A stretch of 64,000 nucleotides of DNA, from contig OY811971.1 in the NCBI GenBank assembly GCA_963681505.1, positions 15,735,338-15,799,337 on the forward strand, given 5' to 3'. This document shows, piece by piece, positions 11,450-24,000 of the stretch. The stretch is from Eunapius fragilis. Taxonomy: Eukaryota; Porifera; Demospongiae; Spongillida; Spongillidae. The position numbers were made by a program, and so were the translations under genes. Under the pieces are notes generated by a model, which was not told where the DNA came from, did not search any database, and worked only from the letters and a program-made list of their open reading frames with translations. Position 1 is the stretch's first letter, and every line of letters begins with the position of its first letter.

Positions 11450-12240
11450 TTAGTGGTTCTGGTGGGTATGACTGTCAGTTTGCTATGCCCAGATGCAAAG
11501 CCACCCATGGAAGTCACCCATGGAATGTTGATTTACATGAGATGGTGGCAAATAGATAGGCTAATGCCTTTGTGTTTAGGACTCTGCAATTAATGAGACA
11601 TACCGTCACAAACCCTCTGAGGATCACAGCACTTGGTGTCATATTTTATGTCTGTTTTTGGATCTGGTGCAGTGCTGCTTCCAAAGATATTACAGACCTG
11701 TGAGTTCCATAGGCTTTTACATTTGGTCATAGGTGTAGCAACAAACTTGACAGTCATCCTCACCTGAACCACTAATTCTTCTTGTAAGTAGCATTGGAAT
11801 TTCAGTGTGCGTGTGTGTGTGTGTGTTTGTGTGTGTGATGTGAGTGTTTGTGTGTGTGTAGCATTGGAACCTTTCTTTCTTGAAGGATGTGCAATTTATT
11901 TTTGTAATACGTTGACAAGGATTGTACGGTACGTACCACCAGTACCGATACGCGTGCATAACATCATGTAGAAATCGTGTCCCAGTCAATTTGGTCATAC
12001 TCTTTGTGTGCCACTCATTGTGTGGCCATTTATAGGCTTACAACCTATAACAGTACGTCAGAGCCATGATATATAGTGCCCGGTGTATCAGCTAGGCTAT
12101 GGGAGAGGCGTGGTCGAGTTAAAGACACATGCGGGCTGGAACACATGTAACCCTTCCTTATTATTGGGATATGCGTTCTGCTGGCACAAATAACACCCAC
12201 CATTTTTCATTTCATTTGCACGGCTGACACACACACCCAT
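11450..12240. repeat. Left arm of a large inverted duplication
   Basis: 11,450-11,800 and 11,925-12,240 match, in reverse complement, 14,330-14,680 and 15,510-15,815 plus 16,005-16,030. The arms hold degenerate pieces similar to the retroelement fragment at 19,970-20,085 and several CA/TG tracts. They diverge by substitutions and small indels, so the duplication is not very recent. Confidence 0.8.
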
Positions 12241-13155
12241 GAACATACACATGTCTCATGTCACGACTATTCACACTCTTTCCACCATAAGACACTATTC
12301 TTTTCCCCTTGCTGTAAACCCTGTAAATTGTTATGTTGTGTGCTACATAGATTCACTCATATGCTTTGTCGATTTGAACTTTTTCTTTCGGTTACAGTGC
12401 TTTCACTGGCCTACCTCTTTCTCAACTATTTTTGTTATGTTTATATTCAGATTCATTCTCTTTATGTTTGGTCCAACATGTGCAAGTAACATTACCTTCT
12501 ATTTCTTTAGTGGTCATAATTGTATCAGCACAAAATGGTAGTATGTCTTGTCAGACTCATGCCCTTCACTGTATGCTCATATCCCATGGCCTCCTCTACA
12601 TGGTCATGTCCAAAGGCCTCCATGTCACTGATGTGGATGTATTTCACACATGCAACTGGACTGTGTGTTGCATGTATTGGACTGGTGTCAGTGGGGTAGG
12701 AAGCACGGGGGTCGTGGGGGCAAATGTCACAATACGTTTGTCAGAGGCCCGTGAGGCTCCACTATACATGTCCCATATACCATTCACTGTACTGAAACTC
12801 AGAGTGTGCTTCATTGGGAGGGTTTTAAAGACTCCTCTATTTCAGCTGATAGTGGTCATGAAAGAGTTGGAATGATTGGGCGCTCAAATGTCATGTCCCC
12901 ATCTAGGTGCTCTTGTGTATATACTAGTCCTGAAGCTTCGTGTAAGTAAAATACCAACTCAGTACTGCGTGTATACCCATGGGTAAATAGAAGCCATGTC
13001 AGTGAATGCTCTCTGTATAAACTCTACAGTGGCCCAGTCTTTCCAAATCTTTGAGATAGGCCAGCAATAATATTCACTGCCACTGTATGCAAGGCTTCCC
13101 ATCTGTCTACAAGTAGCTTGCACAAAAATAAATCCTCCAAAAAGGTACCAATGCT
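12241..13155. other. Spacer of inverted duplication, no gene recognised
   Basis: Open frames of 100-147 codons exist on the plus strand (12,239-12,875), but they are cysteine/histidine-rich without a recognisable domain and with no supporting splice pattern. I do not call a gene. Confidence 0.4.
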
Positions 13156-13158
13156 ACA

Positions 13159-13570
<412 letters not shown>

Positions 13571-13978
13571 AATGGTAGCTTTGAAAAAGCTTAGCAAGCT
13601 GCGTTTGGACCTCCACCAATGGTAGCCCCTTTGTGTTGGGACACCCAGGCCATTACAAGGCCACCAATGGATGCATGCTACTTGCTCCACCACATCAGGG
13701 CTTTCATCCCCACCATAGACACCTCTTTCACATGGGATTTCCCACCCACTTCACAGCAGGTGCCCCTTGCCCCTCTTCCATAGATGTCACACTCCTACGT
13801 AGGGATCTCTTTCCCCCTTTTTACCATTCCATCCAGGAGACACCTTCCTCCACACGATATACCCTTCCTAAACTGTGTAACACCACTAATGGTCTTATTT
13901 CAAAATACTCTAAATTAGTTATGTTCTATCTCATGAAGAAAAAGAACTGATGGAACAAGTAATAATAACATTATTTGT

Positions 13979-14180
13979 GAGAAAGTTGGTATATAGGATT
14001 GACAGGCAATAGAGGAAATATGTAATAGCACTATATTTAGCACATTTGTAGGACATTATGTTGTTCAACTGTGTGCGTATTACATTTCCCCTTAGTAGAC
14101 CCTTGTTTCCTACCTTTTGCCTTCCAATCCTATATGTCATCAACTTTCTCATAGAGAATGTCTTTATTACGTGTATGCAA
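13979..14180. mobile_element. Decayed hairpin MITE, tttatttacttgta family
   Basis: Inverted halves around 14,060 (gagaaagttggtatatagga against tcctatatgtcatcaactttctc) match the better preserved family members at 33,345-33,641 and 43,630-43,874. Confidence 0.6.
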
Positions 14181-14288
14181 GGCTTCCATCTCTAGGTGAG
14201 CAGATCTAGAAGTAGCTTGTCAACACATCACAAAAATAAATTGCAAAAGAAAAATTTCAATGCTACGTAGACACACACACATACACAA

Positions 14289-14329
<41 letters not shown>

Positions 14330-14332
<3 letters not shown>

Positions 14333-15822
14333 ATTTCAATGCTACTGGTCCTGATGAGGATGTCTGTCAAGTTTGCTACACATATGACCAAATGCAAAAG
14401 CCTATGTAAGTCACCTGTAACATCTTTGGAAGCAGCACTGCCCCAGATCCAAAAACAGACATAAAATATGACACCAAGTGCTGTGATCCTCAGGTGGGTT
14501 TGTGAAGGTATGCCTCATTAATTGCAGAGTCCTAAACACAAAGGCATTAGCCTATCTATTTGCCACAATCTCATGTAAATCAACATTCCATGGGTGACTT
14601 CAATGGGTGGCTTTGCATCTGGTCATAGCAAACTGACAGTCATACCCACCAGAACCACTATTTCTAAGTAGCACTGGTTTGAGTGTGGTGTGTGTGTGTG
14701 TATGTGTGTGCATGTGTGCGTGTGCATGTGTATGTATAGCATTATACATGGGCCCCTTCTAGGAATCTGTGCTATTTATCTTTTGTGATATTACTTGTAG
14801 ATCTACCACTCTGTAAGAGGGACTTTAGTAGACCTACTTTTGTATATAAGCCCAGCAGGAATATTATTCCTGCTTTATCCCAAAAGATAAAGATCAGGGC
14901 CCTGGTATAACAAAGGATGGTAATAAATAGTAAGTCCTAAGTCTTTTTAAACCTTTCAATGGTACACACTCAGAGCTTCAGCGTATATAGTGATTGGCAT
15001 GGGATACATGTAGTTGTGAGTGTTGTGTATATATGAGTTTGTGAGTGTGTAAATGGATGCATGTAATGGAATATGGGACATGAGGCATGGTACTTCATGA
15101 TGTGGCAGGTACTGTGAGACCGTAACAAATAGTCCAGTACATACAACACATTTATCCAGTACATACAACCAATGGGGGGAGGGGTTGGGAGGTGGGCCAT
15201 TCTCTGAAAAAATTGTTGGGGCTTTGCCCCCATAGCCTCCATGCTCCTATACCACTATGCAATCCAGTTACACACGTGACAAACACATCAGTCAGAATAC
15301 AAATAGTTGAGAAAGAGGGTTGTATAGTAGGCCAGTGAAAGCACTGTAACCGAAAGACATAGAAAAAAAGTTCAACTAGACAAGCTTATAAGTGAATCCA
15401 TGTAGCGCATAACAATTTACAGGGTGTACAGCAAGGGGAAAAGAATAGTGGGGGAAAGAGTGTGTATAAGTGTGACGTTAGACGTGACTGTGTATGTGTT
15501 GGTTCATGGGTGTGTGTGTGTGCCAGCCATGCAGATGAAATGAAAAACGGTGGGCGTTTAAATTTATGTGCCAGCAGAACGCAAATCCCGACAATAAGGA
15601 AGGGTTACATGTGTTCCAGCCTAGCTGCGCTGCATGTGTCTTTAACTCGACCACGCCTCTCCCATGCCATAGCCTAGCTGATACACCGTGCATTATATAT
15701 ATCATGGCTCTGACGTATAGGTTGTAAGCGTATGAATGGCCACGCAATGAGTGGCACCCAAAGAGTATGACCGAATCGACAGAGTCTGAGACACGATTTC
15801 TACATAATGTTGTGCGCGCGTA
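14330..15822. repeat. Right arm of the large inverted duplication
   Basis: Reverse-complement partner of 11,450-12,240, with an extra block of about 800 bp (14,690-15,500) not found in the left arm. The retroelement-like fragment near 14,440-14,520 pairs with 11,640-11,710. It carries no gene. The arm is interrupted at 15,823 by a MITE. Confidence 0.8.
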
Positions 15823-16004
15823 CAAGGGCGTAGACAAGTTTTTCAAACTGGGGGGGGCTAGTTATTAATAAACCAAGTTATCCAAACTAATTATAGTACA
15901 TCCGGTTGGTTTATTAGTTAAGTTTGCTAGTTATTAAAAAACTGCCCAAAAAACTGCGGGGGCTTAAGCCCCCCCCCCTGCCCCCCCCCTTGTCTACGCC
16001 CTTG
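15823..16004. mobile_element. 182-bp MITE with 16-bp inverted ends and 5-bp target duplication
   Basis: Ends are CAAGGGCGTAGACAAG and its reverse complement. GCGTA flanks both sides (15,818-15,822 and 16,005-16,009). The other arm of the inverted duplication (11,940-11,965) shows the empty site with a single GCGTA, which confirms the insertion boundaries. The interior has poly-C and gttattaa-rich sequence. Superfamily is not determined. Confidence 0.88.
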
Positions 16005-16009
16005 GCGTA

Positions 16010-17350
16010 TCGGTACTGGTAGTACGTACCGTATGGTGACGGTAGCTAAATCCCACACATTTCGATCGCTTAACGAATCTTGTCCATTATGGAAGAGAAC
16101 CACTGACGTTTGTAAGAACGGTGGTACTTCAGTTGTACAGGTTAATACAGTGGCATGGGCACGGGAGGTTATTGTATATTCATGTGCTCGGAGTAGCGGG
16201 AACCAGGTTGTACTAGGTTAATGGCGCGGAATGAACGAAAAATGTGCAATTACTTTGCACAGCTGTATCTCCGTAACGGATCAAGTAAAAATTAACGAAC
16301 AGGGCACATCGATAGGTACAGGACCCCTCTGCGTGTAAACCGAATTTGAAGTTAATTGAGACGTCCTGCCGAAAGATATAGCCAGTTTGAACCCCAAGGG
16401 GTATCGGACGTTGCAACACTGGCACGAAGCTAATGCAAGACTCCAAAATCTTTTTTACCATATAGAAATAGTGTAGTATGAAGTGCTGAAAATAGGAAGT
16501 CAATGGCGTGTACCGTTACGAAGTTATAGCGATTCAAACGTGAGTCATTTTTATAACTTCAAAATTATATAGCGAAGGGCCATTTTCTCGGAGACTGTCC
16601 CATGTATTTGCCCACAGCTTTAAATACCTTCCTACTCATTTGATATGTAACACTATTCCCTGTACTCTTCTTAATTCTACAAGTGCCCCAGATGCCCAGG
16701 ATGAGGTGGTACTTGGTACAATGCACGCATGTTGATGTGGTGTGAATGTGCTACATGTAACAGAATCGATTCTGCACTAAATTATTTACACCACCATTCT
16801 TTCACCTTCTCCCAGATGTGTGTGTGTATGTGTGTGTGTTTGTGTGTGTGTGAAATGTTGTCCATGCCATTGGGAATGAACCATTGACACTATTACCCTC
16901 TTCCCACTCAATAGATTATCGCCCACTATGGTAATGAGGAAATAAGAAATCCTGTGCAGCTGTCATTGGAAGCTATAGGAGCAAAACTAGTTCCATTCTT
17001 ATTGCCTTCTTGTGATAAAGTTTTATGGTTATTGACTTAAGTTGTTATTGATATCTTAAAAGCACACTTACAATGTCATGGAGACATGCGGCATTTTTGG
17101 GGTAGGTTAGCCTTCTCAAGCACAGGCAGATCTTTTTTGTCACCCCCAGTGACTCCATTGTTTTGGTATAGACTAAAGCTCTTCAAAGGGGAGGAGCCAT
17201 TTTTTCTACAAATGAAACAATCAACAAGCTGCAATGGTGACAATACATTTTGCTCCACCTTTATTTCAGAAAAACATAAACACGTACATGATGTCACTGA
17301 AATAGTTATCGTTCTACACTCTGGGACCTTGGGACTGTTGGACATCATGA
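16010..17350. other. No gene recognised
   Basis: Open frames at 16,213-16,503 (-) and 17,076-17,370 (both strands) have no recognisable domain. A possible minus-strand exon around 17,076-17,348 has plausible composition but no convincing splice context. A short TG tract lies at 16,818-16,852. Confidence 0.4.
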
Positions 17351-17552
17351 TTTTAGTTCATCACATTTGACACTACAATCATCTGTGTGTGTGTGTGTGT
17401 GTGTAGCTGTGTGCTTTGTGTATGTACGTGTATATGTGTTGTGTGAATATACATGTTCATGTGTGATATGTGATGTGTGTATAGTGATATACATGTGTGC
17501 ATGTGTTTACATGCATGAGCAAATAATTCACATCAAGCCAGCTTCTGCTCAC

Positions 17553-17660
17553 CTCGCTGTACAGTATGAGCTTGTTGTTAGGAAGCAGCCCATTGGCCTC
17601 GTCTGATGAACGTCTTGAATCCTCCCAGTCATTTCCTAGGGACAAAGCTATATACCCTCT
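17553..17660 (-). pseudogene. Duplicated exon of an unrecognised minus-strand gene (copy 1)
   Basis: Minus-strand frame with NDWEDSRRSSDEANGLLPNN, then KLILYSE and a donor gtgagc at 17,552. A near-identical exon occurs at 18,434-18,550 and a stub at about 20,320-20,360. Flanking introns are duplicated too. The parent family is not recognised. Whether either copy is still used is unclear, so I label it as an exon remnant. Confidence 0.45.
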
Positions 17661-17869
17661 GACCAGAAGAGCTATAACATATGCACAATGCACCCACATC
17701 TAACACACACAAAAACACACATACACATGCGCCGTGCACATACACAAACACACACACAGAACATACACCAAAAGAAGCTCCATCAGTCACCTCCTCCCCC
17801 TCCACACCTGGCTAACACACCCCACTAGGCTACTACACACCTCTATCACACATCCATGTAGGGTCTACT

Positions 17870-18115
17870 TCATAGTTGCGACATCTCTTCCTGATGTGGA
17901 AAATCTTGATGAGGGGACCAATCCCTGGTTGCGATTGCCAGCCAGTTTCCATTGTGGTTCCACTTCACACACATATTGTGGGCATGGTTAAATATAGAAA
18001 GGATTGTGTGAAAGTGAAACTGAGCTCTTATGTTATCCAGCAAGAATATCATTGCACAGTTCTCAGCCATGACCACATGTGCATAATGCTCATGGTCACA
18101 CTCAGAATACAAATG
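17870..18115 (-). pseudogene. WD40 fragment, WDR33/Pfs2-like, frame-broken
   Basis: The minus strand encodes CVKWNHNGNWLAIATRD and then, in a shifted frame, LIKIFHIRKR. Together these resemble the WD repeat typified by KWN-NGNWL-TASRD--L-K-FDIR of the polyadenylation factor WDR33/Pfs2. The frame change inside one repeat and the absence of neighbouring WD exons indicate a decayed exon copy. The upstream frame to 18,115 (HEHYAHVVMAEN) is not recognised. Confidence 0.5.
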
Positions 18116-18208
18116 GGCTGGGCACCCTAGTGACCCATGTGACCCACATACAGCGTGCAGATAGTCCAGCCCTGAGGTCCCAGTGTTTCACTGGTAGCTG
18201 GTAGACAT

Positions 18209-18226
18209 TGTGTGTGTGTGTGTGTG

Positions 18227-18281
<55 letters not shown>
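18209..18281. repeat. TG microsatellite
   Basis: (tg)n tract with one ttg interruption, at the start of the second copy of a duplicated segment. Confidence 0.97.
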
Positions 18282-18282
<1 letters not shown>

Positions 18283-18284
18283 CT

Positions 18285-18860
18285 ACGTGCTTAGTATGTA
18301 CATGCATATGTTGTGTTGGTGTGAATATTATTCATGTGCATGTGTGATATGTGATGTGTGTATAGTGATACACATGTGTGCATGTGTTTACATGCATGAA
18401 CAAATAATTCACATCAAGCCGGCTGCTGCTCACCTCGCTGTACAGTATGAGCTTGTTGTTAGGAAGCAGCACATTGGTCTCGTCTGATGAACGTCTTGAA
18501 TCCCCCCAGTCATTCTTAGGGACAAAGCCATATACCCTCTGGCTCTGCATGACCAGAAGAGGGATAACATGCACACAAATGCATACACATATTCTCAACA
18601 GACACATAGCTCTTCTTGCTAGAGAGGTCCAGCTTGATGATACTTGGGCTATTGAGCCCCACTTGATAACATGCAGAAAAAAAAAACACACAAATACACA
18701 CATACACTGTACTCCACACACATGCACACACACACAACACACAACACACACACACACACAAAATGTACATGTACATGAAAAAACACCTCTATCTTGAGAG
18801 GTCCAGTTCCAATCTATTGTCAGACCAACTTGCCCAAATACCCACTTGAGTGGATGAAAC
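18285..18860 (-). pseudogene. Duplicated exon set of unrecognised minus-strand gene (copy 2)
   Basis: Contains the exon at 18,434-18,550 (NDWGDSRRSSDETNVLLPNN), a frame with PSIIKLDLSSKKSYVSVEN near 18,600-18,650 and one with ASWSDNRLELDLSR near 18,800-18,840. The LDLSS/LDLSR alternation suggests a repeat protein, perhaps a beta-propeller, but I do not recognise it. The same set recurs, more degraded, at 20,200-20,790, so this is a tandem segmental duplication. Confidence 0.4.
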
Positions 18861-18879
18861 AGGTGAAACAAATGAACAC

Positions 18880-19180
18880 ACAAATATAACACACACATGC
18901 ACACTCACATACATCAGCCGTGCCCAATCCCTCACTAGCACATCAGCTAGGTGAGTGTGGTCCAGTCCTTGTGTGAGGCATCTTCCTGCTTCTAACTCTG
19001 CAATGTGGCAATAGCTCAGAAAGACATCACACAACTTATGGTGGTGTACCACAACGTCAACTCCATACAACGTCAACTCCATGCCGACAGGTAGCTGCAT
19101 GATGGTCGAGAGGGTTGAGTGCCACATCAGGGCAAAGAGCACATGAAGTGCCTCTGGAAGTGTCCGATTGCAAGCCAAAA
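18880..19180 (-). pseudogene. Possible further exon of the same minus-strand gene
   Basis: Minus-strand frame ALHVLFALMWHSTLSTIMQL, then continuing to a donor-like site (ctcacctag) near 18,950. Composition is protein-like, and neighbouring pieces belong to the duplicated gene. A 20-bp tandem duplication (acgtcaactccatacaacgtcaactccat) lies at 19,050-19,083. No family recognised. Confidence 0.3.
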
Positions 19181-19499
19181 CACCACTTAACCACCAGTTG
19201 GTTATTGTTTAGAGCTCGCCTTTGGAATCCAAGTATTGCTTATTCTGAAACCCAAGTCCAACTGTGTGGGCAGACTGACCATAATCCATACACTATCGAT
19301 TGTAATAGGCCTACACTTGACACGTACGTGTGTGATCGATAAATGTGCAGGACTGGTGCCGGTATTGTACTGGGCTGATGTATTGAATGTACTGGACTGG
19401 TGTGATGTATGTACTGGACTGGTGTGTGTAGTATGCACTGGACCACCTCACATAAACTACATGGACTTACATGGCAGACTTTGCATTTGGTGATATCAA

Positions 19500-19612
19500 A
19501 CATCCTCTGTGTGTGTGTGTGTGCATATGGTGTGTGTGTGTGTGTGTGTGTTGTATGTGTGTGTGTGCATATGGTGTGTGTGTGTGTTGTGTGTGTGTGT
19601 GTGTGTGTGTTT
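19500..19612. repeat. TG-rich microsatellite with higher-order pattern
   Basis: (tg)n with repeated tgcatatggtg interruptions. Confidence 0.95.
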
Positions 19613-19969
19613 GTATTTACATGTAAATGGTCTCACTGGATGGAGCCTTGATAATGGCAGTAAAATTATTTCTACTCTATCTCAAAAGATTTGGCCCACT
19701 GGATATGCTGAGCTATTCACACACATGACTTCATATTTACCCATGGCTTCAGAACTTCAAATGTAAAAATCTGAGGATGGTACACCGGAGTGTAGTACTT
19801 CCCACCAACCCCCTCCCTCTTTAATAAAGGTGTAGGGGCAATGCCACACCCCCTTCCCTCCTCCATCATACAACATGCCAGTCCACTACATACATCACAG
19901 CGATCCAATACGCCAGTCCTGTTCGTACAACATGTGGTGGAAGTTGCAAATACCGAATGCCTCTGTACT

Positions 19970-20085
19970 GTATGTAGGACTCGAGAACTAGTGAGACACA
20001 CCCACCCAAGATCTGAGCACTTGGTGTCATTTGAAGTAGGTTTCTGGATCTTAGTGGCTAGGGCAGCGCCACTTTCAAATGGCAA
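19970..20085 (-). mobile_element. Retroelement ORF fragment (fossil)
   Basis: The minus-strand frame with AALATKIQKPTSNDTKCSDL followed by GWVC resembles the C-terminal part of the same multicopy retroelement protein family as 374-670; degraded relatives lie near 11,650 and 14,450. It is short and broken. The family is tentative. Confidence 0.4.
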
Positions 20086-20199
20086 TCCAGTATGTATAAG
20101 TCCAGTACATGCAACAACTGGTGTGTTGTATGTATTGGACCAACTAACATAAATTCCATGGTGCTAAATGGGAGACTTTGCATTTGGTCATAGCAAACA

Positions 20200-20830
20200 T
20201 CCTGTGTGTGTGTGTGTGTGTGTTGTGTGTCGTGTGCATGTGTGATATGTGATGTGTGTATAGTGATATACATGTGTGCATGTGTTTATATGCATGAGCA
20301 AATAATTAACTAACACACATCAAGCCAGCTGCTGCTCACCTCACAGTACAGAAGCAGTCCATTAGCAGAAGAGCGATAACATATGCACAATGCACACACA
20401 TCTAATGCACACAAACACATGCACATATTCTCAACAGACATATATTCTCAACAGACATATGCACACCCACACACAATGCGTATGATCTAGCTAGCTCCCC
20501 TTGTATATGATCTAGCTCCCTTTGCTAGAGAGGTCCAGCTTGATACTTGGACTATTGAGCCCCACTTGATAACATGCAGAAATGTTATAAAAACACAGAA
20601 ATACACACATACATACTCCACACACACACGTACACACATACACACACACACTCACAAAACAACATACATGCACATGAAACACCTCTAGCTTGAGAGGTCC
20701 AGTTCCAATCTATTGTCAGTCCAGCTTGCCCAAATACTAGACTACTGAGACCTATGTGAGTGTATGAAGTAAGTGATACAAATGAACACACAAGTACAAT
20801 ATCCACATGCACACACACACACATTCACAC
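20200..20830. repeat. Third, degraded copy of the 17.4-18.8 kb segment
   Basis: Repeats the order TG tract, exon stub, aacatatgcacaatgcacac, tagagaggtccagcttgata, cttgagaggtccagttccaa seen at 17,380-17,700 and 18,200-18,860, with larger deletions in the exon. Confidence 0.75.
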
Positions 20831-21169
20831 ACATGCACATGCACACACATGCATCCATGTGCTTTGACATTCACATGCATATACACATGTGCACACATGC
20901 ACACAAGCACACACAAGCACACACATACATATGGCACCAACACTTTTGTGATGGAAACTGATCCAACAACTAGACAATCTCTGTTTACTATCACACAGTT
21001 AGGCCTATACAGTTGTATAGGCAGGCTGGTTGTAGGCTATTTCAAATGTTGTGTAGTTCTTAGTTTGGCGGGGTCTTGTAAATGTATAAGATATTGAGTC
21101 CAGTCTTAAGCGTATTGCGGGGTCTGGTAAATATGTAAGATATTATTCAGTCCAGTCTTAAGCGTACGG

Positions 21170-21667
21170 CACCCCCCCCCCCCCCCCTCACTTTTTCGTA
21201 TCGGACCTGAAGCGGACAGCAACCCCCCTCCCCCCCCCCCCCCCCCCGCTTTTCGTATCGCGGCAGTGACGTAGTGTGATGTTAAGCGCCCGGTGGTGGG
21301 GGGCGTCTTCTGGCCCGGGCCCGATTAGGGAGGGGGGGGGGGGGGGGAGGGTATCTACCCATGCGTTCGTTCGTTGACGCGATAATTAATTATCTCTCGT
21401 CCATTTCGGCCCCCCTCAACCCTGCGCCCGGGGACATATGTCCCCCCCTCCCCCCCCCACCCCTCTCTCTAGCTCTACGCCACTGTATCGCGGGTCTAAA
21501 CCCCCCTTTTGAAAATTCCGTATCCGCTCCTGGAGAGGGTACTCCGTGTGCTTTTGAGCACCCTGTAACCGTTGGTTATTAAATATAACGACAACGTATT
21601 TGCTGTGTGCCAAAGGCCCCCACTTTTTGTATCGGTCTTGAAGCGGACTGCATCTTCCCCCCTCCCA

Positions 21668-21752
<85 letters not shown>

Positions 21753-21880
21753 TTCGTATCGGAGCAGAAACGGGCCCTCCCCTCCTCCAGAGAATATATA
21801 TATAATCTCTGCCTCGATCCCCCCCCCCCCCCCACCTTAAGCAACCCCCTCGCTGAAATTCTGGATACGCCACTGTATAT
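21170..21880. repeat. Poly-C/CA-rich composite with repeated cttttcgtatcgg units
   Basis: Four variants of a unit containing ttttcgtatcgg...gaagcggac are separated by poly-C runs and a (ca)n tract (21,667-21,748). The block ends with ctggatacgccactg at about 21,858, which looks like a degraded terminus of the CAGTGGCG element family. No gene. Confidence 0.7.
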
Positions 21881-22369
21881 ATACTACGTGTGTGGGTCAA
21901 GCTATGGTTGTTACGCACATGTAGAACGCCTATAAGCACCTCAGATGTAACATACCTGAGTGAGTCACACAGTGGCAGAGCCCGTATTAAAACGTCCATT
22001 ACGTCATGCAAGTGGAAGAACTAATAATGGGACATTCAGTACCTAACACCACTGAAGTGACTCTGGAACCTTGAAAAGTAGAGGAAAGAGTGTTTTATGG
22101 TATCTGGCCCCTTCCTCGATGATCTGGCTAACATTTTAATCACTGATTCTTACTGCAACTATCACAGATCCTGAGAAAAATGCACAAACATCTTGACAAA
22201 ACCCAAATTTCTACACAATTTCTACATGTGTCTATGGACGTGTTGTTTTAGGGCCATGGAACCTACAGATAGACCCTGAATTTTTTTGTTTCATCAATAA
22301 CGCATAGTGAAAGATGTTCTTAACTATATTTTTGACCGCTTTCCTTTTTTCTGACGATTCCTGATTTAT

Positions 22370-22490
22370 ACTGAACAGAAATGCACTTTGTTCCATACAT
22401 GTCAATGGACGCGTGCGCGGAAAATTAACGGACGTTTGCATTGACGCGTCAGGAATACGTAATGAGCGTCCGAAATTTCTGGTAATGATT
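22370..22490 (-). repeat. Inverted copy of the 2,170-2,300 repeat
   Basis: Reverse complement of the CpG-rich core at 2,170-2,300 (ggaatacgtaatgagcgtcc here). Confidence 0.8.
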
Positions 22491-22644
22491 ACTGTTCTGT
22501 TTAATGGTGTTATGTCTAATATATCGGGGGCATTTGTCTACTCCTGCCTGTATGACATCTATTTTAGATTTGATTGCATGTTTAATGTGCAGGTTATCTA
22601 TAAATTCTTTATATATGGGACAGTATCTACCCTTCTGGGTTGTT

Positions 22645-23093
22645 TTTAAAGTTTTCAATTTTCCCTGAACTTGAACATCTAAAATTGATCGTAAACTTAT
22701 TAGGCACTGAATTTATAATAAGCCATGGCCATACATTTCAATGCGAGCATTACTTTTCTTAGGCTTGTCCTGGAAAATTCGAAAAAGTATCACAAGCTAA
22801 GGGTGATTTTGCTGGAACTGCTCCATATCTTGTTACTTTTGACCCCCTATATCGCAATATAACATTTTCAACCTTACTGTTATATACATTGTGATATAGG
22901 GGTCAAAAGTAATAAGATATGGAGCAGTTCCAGCAAAATCACCCTTGTGATACTTTTTCGAATTTTCCAGGACAAGCCTAAGAAAAGTAATGCTCGCATT
23001 GAAATGTATGGCCATGACTTATTATAAATTCAGTGCCTAATAACTTTACGATCCATTTTGGATGCTCAAGTTCAGGGAAAATTGAAAACTTAA
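22645..23093. mobile_element. Long hairpin MITE, arms about 200 bp
   Basis: From ttttcaattttccctgaac at the left to gttcagggaaaattgaaaac at the right, the two halves are nearly perfect reverse complements about a centre near 22,877 (gaccccctatatc...gatataggggtc). A single arm with divergence is present at 4,880-5,095. No terminal target duplication is obvious. Confidence 0.85.
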
Positions 23094-23880
23094 GAGATCA
23101 GGGTATGCATTAGTACGTTGGCTAAGGTCAAGTGCTAGTAATTATACAAGTAAATAAAAACATTCTCTAACGAGAGAGTTGTTGGTGTATTAGATTTGGA
23201 GGCAAAGGTGGTGTAAAAAGGAGGGGAACAAGATTTCGAGAAAAGGGTAATGAGACAAAAAATCCTATATTTAGCACTTCTTTGGTACCCCTTCTTTACC
23301 TGTGTACCCCTTTCCTAATATTTTCTTACTTGTAGTCATGTCTACATGTATTAAATGTAGCCTCGCCAGGACAGTATGGGCTTAATATGCAATGCAGTAT
23401 AACCATCCTACAGAGCTAAAACATCCATATGTTACTATGGTCCATACACAATAGTGTTTGATATACACATGTAGATTTAGAAGGCTTCAGTAAGGAGGGA
23501 ACCAGTAACTAGTACATCATGTGGTTGTAGATGTAAAGTCAATGTTACATAACCTCATGATATAATCACCATTAAAATACCAGCTTTGCCAAAACAGTGG
23601 TCAAATGTAGTACACACCCTTGGACCAACCAACACTGCAATCAAACCGATCTGGTGAGACCAGGGGTATGTCATTACGATGGTACAAGACTTTTTGTAGG
23701 AGAAACTCATGTTTGTAGTCCCAATTATAAGCCACGTCCACTATTTGTGTGTTTACGGTTTGTCATGACGTATGTTGGAAAGTTCATCCTTGAAGCATGT
23801 TTACTCCCACACGTTGATCTACATGATGTGGTCTATAAATAGCCTCCCTATTAAAGAAAAAGATTGAAAGCAGAGTGTCA
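23094..23880. repeat. Inverted copy of 3,990-4,860 including ROCO-derived piece
   Basis: Includes the MITE-like stretch with tacaagtaaataaaaacatt at about 23,145. At 23,390-23,790 it includes sequence similar to the ROCO exon/intron at 51,100-51,420. No open coding frame of note. Confidence 0.7.
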
Positions 23881-24000
23881 GGCAGGTGACAATGTTACAC
23901 ACGGTACCATATATCTGTAATGTAATCATACTAGACTATTTGTATCCAAACATGCTGTGTTCTTAGTAACAAGCTTTCGGAGTTGGTTGGAAAGCATCTG
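23881..24000 (-). pseudogene. Right half of the second coiled-coil copy, inverted
   Basis: Reverse complement of 3,915-4,045: codons for the end of the coiled-coil protein (QLRKLVTKNTACLDTNSLV) and its 3' flank. It breaks off after the reverse complement of gatgctttccaacc. The left half with the matching ...gggatgct edge is at 5,463-5,813. The two halves share only gatgct. Confidence 0.8.

Noticed and set aside
12239-12875. Two plus-strand frames of 100 and 147 codons
   Set aside because: No domain, odd composition and no splice context.
16213-16503. 96-codon minus-strand frame
   Set aside because: No domain or splice support; left as unexplained sequence.
21416-22011. Frames of 140-171 codons on the minus strand
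   Set aside because: Driven by CA and poly-C/G tracts; no recognisable protein.
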